From contig NZ_VMNX01000010.1 in NCBI RefSeq assembly GCF_009377235.1, forward strand, positions 1 to 64,000: a stretch of 64,000 nucleotides of DNA, written 5' to 3'. The stretch comes from Streptomyces acidicola (GTDB lineage Bacteria; Actinomycetota; Actinomycetes; Streptomycetales; Streptomycetaceae). Positions 8,654 through 16,800 of the stretch are shown piece by piece (the first letter of the stretch is position 1; each line of letters opens with the position of its first letter). Made by a program: the position numbers and the translations under genes. The notes beneath the pieces were generated by a model that was given only the letters and a program-made list of their open reading frames with translations, did no database searches and was not told the origin of the DNA.

Positions 8654-9523
8654 TCAGCTGCCGATCGTGTCGAGTTCGGAGACCGCGTTCGTCGGCAGCG
8701 TCAGGTCGGCGGAGGCGATGTTCTGGCGCAGGTGGGTGCGCGAGGAGGTGCCCGGAATGAGGGCGATGGTGGCCGAGCGCTGCAGCAGCCAGGCCAGGGC
8801 GACCTGTTGGGGTGAGGCGTTAAGGCGTGCGGCGACATCGGTCAAGGTCTGTGACTGCAGCGGGGAGAAGCCGCCCAGGGGGAAGAACGGGGTGAAGGCG
8901 ATGTTCTGTGCCGCGCACCGCTCGACGAGGGCGTCGTCCTGGCGGTTGGCCAGGTTGTAGAGGTTCTGCATCGTGACGACCGGGGCGATGGTCTGCGCCT
9001 CGGTGAGCTGGGCCTCGGAGGCGGCGCTGAGTCCGAGGTGGCGGATCAGGCCTTCCTGCTGCAGCTCGGCCAGTGCGCCGAACATGTCGCCGATCGGCTC
9101 CTCGTCCGTCTGCCCCTCGTTGGTGCCCAGGCGCAGGTTCACCACGTCGAGCGTGTCCAGGCCCAGGTGCTGGAGGTTCTCGTGGACCTGGGCCTTGAGG
9201 TCCTGGGGGTCCCGCGAGATGTTCCAGCTGCCGTCGTCGCCGCGACGGTTGCCGACCTTGGTCACGATGCGCAGGTCCGCGGGGTAGGGGTGCAGGGCCT
9301 CCTTGATGATTTCGTTGACAACGGCGGGTCCGTAGAAGTCGCTGGTGTCGATGTGAGTGATGCCCCGCTCGACGGCCTCTCGCAGTACCGCGACGGCCTC
9401 GTCCCGGTCCTTGGGCGGCCCGAACACGTTGGGTCCCGCAAGCTGCATGGCTCCGTATCCCATGCGGCTGATGGTCAGGTCGTCGGCGAGGGTGAGAGTT
9501 CCGCCGGGGGTGGTGCCGGTCAT
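8654..9523 (-). CDS. Aldo/keto reductase
   Basis: A 289-residue AKR-family TIM barrel. It contains ISRMGYGAMQLAG near the N-terminus, the catalytic Asp and Tyr in HIDTSDFYGP, and Lys in LRIVTKVG. The usual active-site His position reads VVNLRLG, that is Asn in place of His, a variant common in this actinobacterial oxidoreductase subgroup. NADPH-binding residues are in the C-terminal IPGTSSRTHLRQN. The start follows GGAAGGC at good spacing. It is downstream of a decayed SDR gene on the same strand and may once have formed an operon with it. Substrate unknown. Confidence 0.9.
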   Translation of the reverse strand: MTGTTPGGTLTLADDLTISRMGYGAMQLAGPNVFGPPKDRDEAVAVLREAVERGITHIDTSDFYGPAVVNEIIKEALHPYPADLRIVTKVGNRRGDDGSWNISRDPQDLKAQVHENLQHLGLDTLDVVNLRLGTNEGQTDEEPIGDMFGALAELQQEGLIRHLGLSAASEAQLTEAQTIAPVVTMQNLYNLANRQDDALVERCAAQNIAFTPFFPLGGFSPLQSQTLTDVAARLNASPQQVALAWLLQRSATIALIPGTSSRTHLRQNIASADLTLPTNAVSELDTIGS

Positions 9524-9567
9524 GGCGTGCCTTCCATTGCGTTACTTGATGGGCGGTTTGCCCTTTA

Positions 9568-9783
9568 TTGACTGTGTGCGGGGACATCCGCAGCCGCAGC
9601 GGTGACGGACGCGTCGTCGGTGACGTCGATGGGGGCGAACCGTGCGCCGAGCGTGGGGGCTGCCTCCGCGCCCTGTTAGGGGTTGCGGGCTCCGACCAGC
9701 ACGGTGTGACCGAGTTCGATGAGGCGGTGAGTGGTCTCGCGACCAAGCCCCTTGTTCGCTCCTGCGATGAAGATGATCGTCAT
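9568..9783 (-). pseudogene. SDR-family oxidoreductase, truncated N-terminal remnant with in-frame stop
   Basis: From the ATG at 9781-9783 the minus strand reads MTIIFIAGANKGLGRETTHR and LGHTVLVGARNP, a canonical SDR nucleotide-binding start. TAA at 9676-9678 then interrupts it. The same frame continues beyond the stop with GAEAAPTLGARFAPIDVTDD, still clearly SDR, before degenerating at about 9580. The remaining ~170 residues, including the catalytic Tyr/Lys, are absent. It is divergent from a second MmyB-type regulator, copying the layout at 6.5-8.35 kb. Confidence 0.8.
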
Positions 9784-9888
9784 GCGTTCATAGTGCGTAC
9801 ACCCGCGGCAACCCCGCCAGGGACGCTTCAACAGTAGGAGCAGCAGTACCACCCTCGATATCACCTTGATGACCGAGGATGCAGGACG

Positions 9889-10779
9889 ATGGACATCATG
9901 ACGATGACACCGGAGGCCGGGCTGGGGGCAATGATCCGCACCTGGCGGGAACGGCTGCCCCCGTCGGCCGCGGGACTGCCGGTGGGTCGGGCACGGCGCG
10001 CGGTCGGGCTGCGCCGCGAGGAGCTCGCCGACCTCGCCGGTGTCTCGGTCGACTATGTCGTGCGCCTGGAGCAGGGCCGGGCCACGACGCCCTCAGCGCC
10101 GGTGGTCGCGTCTTTGTCACGCGCCCTGCAGCTGTCCACCGCCGAGCGGGATCATCTGTACCGGCTGGCCCAGCTCGCCCCACCGGTAGACGGCGCGATC
10201 TCCGGCCACATCACACCCGGAGTGCACCGTGTCCTCACCCGGCTCGGGGACGTCGCAGTCGCCGTGTTCGCGGCGGACTGGCAGCTGATCTGGCGGAACC
10301 GCAGTTGGGCTGCGCTGTTCGGCGATCCCTCGTCGGTGCCACCGCATCTGCGCAATTTCGCCCGCGAGCGGTTCCCGGTAAGCGCAGATCCTGTTCGCCT
10401 CGGGCTCTGGCCGGTGACCGAAGTGGACCGGGACGCCACCGACGCCGCTGTCGTGTCCGATCTGCGCCGCGCCACCGGCCGCTTCCCGCACGACGCGCGC
10501 CTCGCAGAGCTGATCCGGGTATTGCGCGCGGGCAACCAGCGGTTCGCCGAATTGTGGGTGAGCGGCACAGTGGCCGCTCACCGTGAGGACCATAAAACGA
10601 TCGAGCACCCCTCGGTGGGGCTGATCACGGTGGATTGCGATGTGCTGACCGATGGTGACTCCGAGCTCAAGATTGTGATCATGACTGCCGTGCCCGGCAG
10701 CTCGGACGAGACCAAGCTGCAACTCGCGGCGATTACCGGTCCGCCGGACACCACGACCAGCTCGCACACACACCGGTAG
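9889..10779 (+). CDS. XRE-family regulator with MmyB-like domain (second copy)
   Basis: A 296-residue regulator with the same architecture as the one at 7494-8351 but divergent sequence. The HTH includes AVGLRREELADLAGVSVDYV and RLEQGRATTPSA. The MmyB-type C-terminal domain ends HREDHKTIEHPSVGLI and VPGSSDETKLQLAAITG. It is adjacent to, and divergent from, the SDR pseudogene, so its original target has apparently been lost. A strong terminator hairpin follows. The ATG at 9889 is preferred; a second in-frame ATG lies at 9898. Confidence 0.88.
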   Translation: MDIMTMTPEAGLGAMIRTWRERLPPSAAGLPVGRARRAVGLRREELADLAGVSVDYVVRLEQGRATTPSAPVVASLSRALQLSTAERDHLYRLAQLAPPVDGAISGHITPGVHRVLTRLGDVAVAVFAADWQLIWRNRSWAALFGDPSSVPPHLRNFARERFPVSADPVRLGLWPVTEVDRDATDAAVVSDLRRATGRFPHDARLAELIRVLRAGNQRFAELWVSGTVAAHREDHKTIEHPSVGLITVDCDVLTDGDSELKIVIMTAVPGSSDETKLQLAAITGPPDTTTSSHTHR

Positions 10780-10789
10780 GCGGCATACC

Positions 10790-10810
10790 AGCCGCCCGCG
10801 ACGGGCGGCT
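10790..10810. terminator. Perfect 9-bp hairpin terminator
   Basis: AGCCGCCCG and CGGGCGGCT form a perfect stem with a 3-nt CGA loop, 11 bp after the regulator stop codon. There is no U-tract, as is common in Streptomyces terminators. Confidence 0.75.
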
Positions 10811-10860
10811 CATGCCAGATCCGGGAGGACAGCACGCGGAACCGGCCCGGGAGAGCGGGG

Positions 10861-10943
10861 CGGCCTCCACTAAGACCGGCACCGACTCCTACCGGCTCGC
10901 CTCCACCCGGGCCCGGGCCGAGGAACCCGCCAAGGCCGGCTGA
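10861..10943 (+). pseudogene. IS21 IstB C-terminal remnant
   Basis: The plus strand encodes KTGTDSYRLASTRARAEE and stops at 10941-10943. This matches the ETGTxSYRL tail of IS21-family IstB helper ATPases; a second, clearer copy is at 27042-27150. Only about 26 codons remain. The rest of 10811-11126 shows no gene. Confidence 0.5.
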
Positions 10944-11126
10944 GACCCCGCCTTTGAATCGCGGAGCCGTCCGCGTGCGCCACGGCCACACGGCCCGCGG
11001 ATCTACTTCCTGACGCGCCTTGGAAGAAAGTTGCGGGCCGCTGTCGATCCGGCCGCGTCCCATTCGACATCATGATGTGCGGCGCCTCGCCACACGATGA
11101 CGCGACAGGACCAGACGAGGAAACAC

Positions 11127-11771
11127 GTGGATCAACTGCTGAGAGTCATGAACTTCACTGTCTCGAGTGACGGAATCGGCGCCGGTGAGGACCAGAGCCT
11201 TGAGAGTCCGTTCGGCCACGTCGATCCCGGGAGACTGTTCGCCTGGGCCGGTGCCACGGCGAGCTGGCCCATGCGCACCGACCCCGGGGGGAGCCGGGGC
11301 CTCGACGACTACTTCACGCGGGACTTCGCACGCAACATCGGTGCCGAGATCATGGGCCGCAACAAGTTCGGGCCCCAGCGCGGGCCCTGGCAGGACCATG
11401 ACTGGCTTGGCTGGTGGGGGGAGGAGCCCCCGTTCCGCACCCCGGTGTTCGTCATGACCCACCACAAGCGTCCGTCGTTCACGCTCTCCGACACCACGTT
11501 CCACTTCGTCGACGGCGACCCGGCCACGGTCCTCGAACGGGCGCGGGAAGCGGCACAGGGTAAGGATGTCCGGCTCGGCGGCGGGGTCACCACCATCCGG
11601 CAGTTCCTCGACGCCGACCTCGTCGACACCATGCATGTGGTGGTCTCGCCGGTAAAGCTCGGGTCTGGACTACGGCTCTGGGAGTCCCCCGATGAGCTGC
11701 TCGACCGGTTTCACCTGGAGGTCGTGCCCAGCCCGAGCGGCGTGACGCACCACCTGTTCTGGCGCAGGTGA
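11127..11771 (+). CDS. Dihydrofolate reductase / RibD C-terminal-family protein
   Basis: About 214 residues of the DHFR-like RibD_C family. It has MNFTVSSDGIGAGEDQSLES near the N-terminus, IMGRNKFGP in the middle, PVFVMTHHKRPSF, and the nucleotide-binding GGGVTTIRQFLDADLVD. The family uses the DHFR fold with NADPH for reductions of pterin- or deazaflavin-like substrates; most actinobacterial members have no known role. The GTG at 11127 is preferred over the ATG at 11097 because GAGGAAA lies 4 nt upstream of it. Confidence 0.88.
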   Translation: MDQLLRVMNFTVSSDGIGAGEDQSLESPFGHVDPGRLFAWAGATASWPMRTDPGGSRGLDDYFTRDFARNIGAEIMGRNKFGPQRGPWQDHDWLGWWGEEPPFRTPVFVMTHHKRPSFTLSDTTFHFVDGDPATVLERAREAAQGKDVRLGGGVTTIRQFLDADLVDTMHVVVSPVKLGSGLRLWESPDELLDRFHLEVVPSPSGVTHHLFWRR

Positions 11772-11988
11772 CGCATGGGCCCACTCGGGAGCGGCTGAAA
11801 AGGCCGGCCAGGCACTCACCGAGGACCAGACGTTCAGCTGATTCGCCCTGATCAAAGGTTCAAAGACGGGTTCTGACACCTGCAGGCCCCGCCTCGACGG
11901 CCCTCTGCCCTCACCGGCGGCGGGCCGTCCCACGAAGTGACGTCATTTCTCGGTTCTGGCACAGATCTTGGGGAGCGGTCGCGGAGGG

Positions 11989-13420
11989 TTACTGAAGGAG
12001 GATCATCTTGCGGAGTAGTTCGAATCCGGCCCGCCCGTAGAGCTGCCTTTTGATCTTCTTGATGCGGTTCACGGCGCCTTCGGTGCCGCCGGAGCTCCAG
12101 TGCAGGGTGAGGCCCGCGGTCACGGCGTCGAGGTCTCGGAGTAGGTGGAGTGCGAAGTTGGTGAGGCCGGGCAGTTGGCTGGCGTCGACGGCATTGATCC
12201 ATGCGGGGAGCGTGGAGCCGAGGCGGTGGGTGAGGATCTCGCCGAAGTCGCGGACGTGCCCGGCGGCGGTGTCCAGTTCGGGGCAGCGGGCCAGGACATC
12301 CTTGAGTGCTGCGCGTTCGTCCTCGCTCAGGGCCGTGGGGTGTCGGGTGAGCCAGCCGGTGACCTGCCGCACTGTTGGCGGAGGAGGCGGCGCTTGCGGT
12401 GGGGCAGCGCGCAGGGTGGCGATGTAAGCGCGGACCATCTGGTGAGTGACGGAGGCGTTGTCGGCGAGCAGTTCGCGGTGGAGGCGGGTGACGCTCGTGC
12501 ATCCCGCGGCGAACCGCCGCTCCAGATAGGGCTTGTAGGGGTCGAGCCTGGTGGGTCGGGGCCGGTTCTCGCGCAGGGTGTCCTGCCAGTGCGAGGCACG
12601 CGCATATCGCAGCACGGTGTTGAGGCCCCAGCCCAGGTGGCGGGCGATCGCCCGGCGGGAGTGGCCCTGCGCGAGCAATTCGCGGACCAAGGCGTGCGCG
12701 GCTTTCTTGCCCTGTGCCCGCCGACCGTCAGGGGCTGGATCAACGCGCACCGGGTTGTCCTTGGATGAGTAAACGTCCATGCTCCTGGACGGCGTTGGGA
12801 TGCGCAGGCGCTCGCGGTGGGCGGCGACGCAGGTCTCCACGGCTCGGCCGACGCCCTGCCACAGGTGGAACCGGTCAGCGACCTGGATCGCGGCGGGCGC
12901 GCCGAGTCGAGCGCCCTCGGCGTAGGCGCCCGCCCTGTCCCGGCAGATGATCTCCACGCCTGGGTGGGTGGCCAGCCACGCGGCCAGCGGTCCGGAGTCG
13001 CGCGTCGGGAGAACATCGACGACACGATGGGTTTCTCCGCAGGTCAAGACGGTGGAGTAGGTCTGCCCTCGGCGGGTCGCGAAATCGTCCACGCCCAGCA
13101 CGCGCGGAGTGCTGGGTTGCGGGTCGGGCAGCGCCATGACCCTGCGCAGCAAGGTCATCCGTCCGGCATGGAAGCCCAGTTGGGCGGCCAGCCGGGCGCC
13201 GGCCCGTCCGGCGAGCGCAAGCCCGACGCGCTCCAGGGCGTGGTTGAGCCGCATGGTGAAGCGTGCGTACGGGGTGGTCAGCTGCGCGAACGGCTCGGCG
13301 AACGTGCGGCGCGGGGCAACTGTCCGTGCTGCAGATGAAGCGCCGGACCGTCAGATGGATCACGACGCTCTGCCCAGCGAGCGGCAGATCCTTCAGTCTG
13401 CGCTGGTAGGAGTCGTGCAC
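11989..13420 (-). pseudogene. ISL3-family transposase, frameshifted and 5'-truncated
   Basis: The main frame (11989-13254) gives the ISL3 DDE domain: VLGVDDFATRRGQTYSTVL, ICRDRAGAYAEG and the C-terminal WSSGGTEGAVNRIKKIKRQ (catalytic Glu). The upstream zinc-ribbon region continues in another frame as VHDSYQRRLKDLPLAGQSVV and FICSTDSC. It joins only if one extra C in a CCCC run near 13318 is removed. The first ~40 residues, including the first zinc-ribbon cysteines, are missing at about 13420, where IS630 sequence begins. The copy is therefore probably inactive. Terminal repeats were not identified. Confidence 0.85.
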
Positions 13421-13676
13421 TCGGCGCCTGGCCCAGGTCCGTGCGGTGGGCGGCGTCATCGAAAAGCCGGCTTCGTCCTCGAAGCACAGCCGGGCGTCGA
13501 GCGCCGCCACGGACCTTCCACCTGCGGCCAGGTCTCCTTCACCCAGCCCGCCACGGCCTCCTCGTCGCGCTCGATGGCGAGGCACCGGCAGCGAATCGCT
13601 CGGCGGCCTCCATCCGGATCCCCTCGCGAAACGCCTGCCGTTCAGGCGTCAGCCCACCACCCTGCGGATATCTCAC
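13421..13676 (-). pseudogene. IS630-family transposase, internally deleted remnant
   Basis: From a GTG at 13674-13676 the minus strand reads VRYPQGGGLTPERQAFREGI, the standard IS630 N-terminus. The helix-turn-helix region is then deleted. The next recognisable block is ERDEEAVAGWVKETWPQVE, followed after a frameshift by LCFEDEAGFSMTPPTARTW, the first DDE strand. At 13420 it passes straight into ISL3 sequence. It is a layered insertion/deletion scar; 13677-13878 contains no further gene. Confidence 0.8.
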
Positions 13677-13878
13677 ACAACCGGCATACCGCGACGATCA
13701 CACACCGTCAGCCCCCAACGACATCACGCCGAAAAGGTCAGTAACGCCGCACCGTGGGTTCGGAAGAGGCCGCTGGGAAAAGGAGCGCGCTGCCACCTCG
13801 CCCGGCGGCCCACCTCAACTCCGCATCACCAGGGTCTGGGGGAATGCGGGATGGGCTTCACCACAACACCGCCCGGCG

Positions 13879-16800
13879 TCAGCCGCAGGACGTGCGGTAG
13901 GCCAGGTGGGGGAACAGCTGTTCCCACTGGTCTTCCGGGACGCTCAGGGGATAGGACCTGCACAGGGCCTCGTAGAAGCGGTCGGTGTCGAAGCCGAGCA
14001 CGTAGGTTCTTTCGCCCGTCATGCCGCTGCTTGAACTGCCGGACTGGCCGACAGCCAGCCATCGAGGGCCCTGGGGCGAGTTCGCCGGGGGCACGTGTAC
14101 CGCGCCTGCGTTCTCCAGTGTGACGAGCCCGGGAGTGCTCCACCGCCCGTCCTTCCCGACGGACCAGACGCGATAGGGGGCGCTCGTCACGGCGTAGCGG
14201 CCGTCGGGGGTCATGGTGATCGACGTGACCGCGCGGTCGAGCAGGAGGGCGCCGGGCTTCTTTCGGGGATGAACGGGATCGGCGACGTCCCAGAACTCGA
14301 CGGTGCCATCCTGGAGTGTCGCCGCCAACTCCCCTTTGCCCGTGGGGAAGTAGCCTCCGGGCGCGGCCGGAAGCATTCCGCCCTCGACGGGGTGCGTGGG
14401 CCGGGAGAGGTCCCACAACTGAGCGTTGTCCCCCGCTTCCTCGGTGATGAGCAGCTGGGACGAGCTGCTGTACATCGAGCCCTGCATCGTCGCCGCGTCG
14501 TCGATGCGCCCGCCCTTGCGGGGCCGGGCGGGGTCGGAGACGTCCCAGAACCTGATGTGTTTCCCATCCTCCACCGTCGCCAGGGAGCGCGCCCCGGCGA
14601 ACCACAGGCTTCCCGAGTCCCTGAGGCCGCCGCTCGCCCTCACCCCGACCGCGCCCCGGCGGACGGGCTTCGCCGGATCCCGGATGTCCCACAGCGCGAT
14701 GTCGGGTTCCTCTTGCGAGCCCACCGCCAGGAGACGGCCGTCGGGACTCACGGTGATGTTCGGGATGTCTGCAGTGAGCGGGATGCTGCGGCTCTTCTTC
14801 AGGGTTCCGTCAGAGGTGAACTGCCAGAGCTGGATGGTGTGGTCCAGCCCCTTCCCGTTCCAGTAATGCGCCAGGAGCACGGGCGTCTTGTGGGAGGTGA
14901 GGAAGTACTTCGCCTCCCATCCCCTCGGCAGGGTGTACCGGACCCTCGGTGCGGCAAGGTCGCCAATGTCCCACACCTTCGTCGTGCGGGGGCCGTCCGC
15001 GTCCGTCTGCGAGGCGATGACGAGCCGGCCGTCGGGGGTGAACGGGCTGGTCCCCGCCTGGGGCATGACGTAGATGCCGCCCGTGAATGCCGGTGCCCAG
15101 GGCCGGTCGGGCCACAGCCGCACCTCTCCGCCCACGTCACCGGCCGCCAGATACCGGTTGTCCGGGCTGAAGGCAACCGACTGGGCCGGTTCGCCCGTCG
15201 GCAGGGTCATCCCGGTCATGCTCTCCACCAGATCCGGCATCTTCTTGGTCACATCGGCCCACGCGACGCCGTTGTCGTGGTCCGCTCCCGCCAGGTACCT
15301 GCCGTCCCTGCTGAACGCGAGCGACGGGATGCCGTCCTTGTCGGTGCCCCAGTAGTCCCGGTACTGCCTCGCCCTCACGCGCCGCAGGTCTCGTCCGTCC
15401 GCCGCCTCCCACCAGGCAATCTTCCCTAATGCACCGGTCGCGACCACCAGGTCGCGCCGCGGATGGGCCGCGACCGCCGTGACCGTGTCGGCCCGCTCGG
15501 TGTCCCGCAACAGGGGCCGGTCCGGATCGCTCACGTCCCACAACCGGACCTGCGCGGGCTGGTCGCTCGACTCCCCGTTGCCGTTGCCCGTGATCAGATG
15601 GTGTCCGTCACGGGTGAACGCCACGGAGATCACTTCCGACCAGGCGATCGTCCGCTGCGTACGCAGCGTGGGGTGGGCGGGGTCGCTCACGTTCCACAGC
15701 TGCAGTTGCCCCTTCTGACGGCCCGCCGCGAGAGTCCGGCCGTCCGCGCTGAACGCCAGCGTGTACGTCACACCGTGGGCGAACCGGATCAGGGAGAGCC
15801 GCCTCGGCTTCTGCGGGTTGGCGGTGTCCCACAGCGTCAGTTCGTCAGCCGACTGTGCGGCCAGCAACCGTGAGCGCGGATGGTAGGCGATGGCCGAACC
15901 GCTCTTCAGCGTGAACCGGTCCGCCTCCACCGGCCTGGTCGGCTCGGCCACGTCCCACAACTGGACCCGGCCACCCCTGTAACTCGCGGCCAGGGTCTTG
16001 CCGTCCGGGCTGTAGGCGACGTTGAGAACCGGCTTGCGGTACGGCTCCTTCGGAACGAGGACGGTCGGCGTGACGGTCGTCGCCGCCGTGTACAGGCCGG
16101 AGCGGGTCTCCGGAGTAACCGCGGTGCGGTACGCGGCCAGGCTGAGGCGGAGCGCGGTCTGCGGGTCGCGTTCGCGCATCGTGTCGGCCTGGGCGGCCAG
16201 TTCCCTGGCGATCAGGCTTTTCTCCCGGCTCGCCGCCTGCCGGTTCTCGTAGAACGCCCACCCGAAGAGTGAGGCGGCCACCAGAGACAGGGCCGAAAGA
16301 CCGGCGATCCACGCCCGCGTGACGACGCGTCGGCGCCATTGAGCGCGGTCGCTCGCGGTGACGAAATCGCGTACCACACGGCGGACGGGAACTCGGACGA
16401 CCGCCGGCGCGGCTGCCATGGCCGAGCCTGCGGCGATCGCCCGGGCTCCCCGGGCCGCCTGGGTATCGTCCGTCGTGAGCTGCTTCGCCTCCTTCAGGGC
16501 GTCGCCCTGATAGAGGCCGCTCGGCTTCCGTCCCGCCTCGGCCCAGCCCTCCGCCGCCGCGGTCAGCCTCCGCAGCCTCAGCAGGTCGTCCCGCACCTCG
16601 TCGATCCAGCCACTCAACCTCCCCCACGCGTGCAGCAGCGAGTCGTGGCCGAGCTGGGCCCCGCCCTCCTCGTCCACGACAACCAGGCGGGCGTCCGCGA
16701 GCCGGCGCAGCAGGTCCTCGCTCCCGGTCAGTTCCTCCGGCGGCACCCGGCGGCGCACCAACCGCCCCTCGCCGTCGGCCACATGCACCATGGCCAGCAG

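Noticed and set aside
12145-12768. Plus-strand open frame opposite the ISL3 transposase
   Set aside because: The minus strand has catalytic motifs; the plus frame is a shadow.
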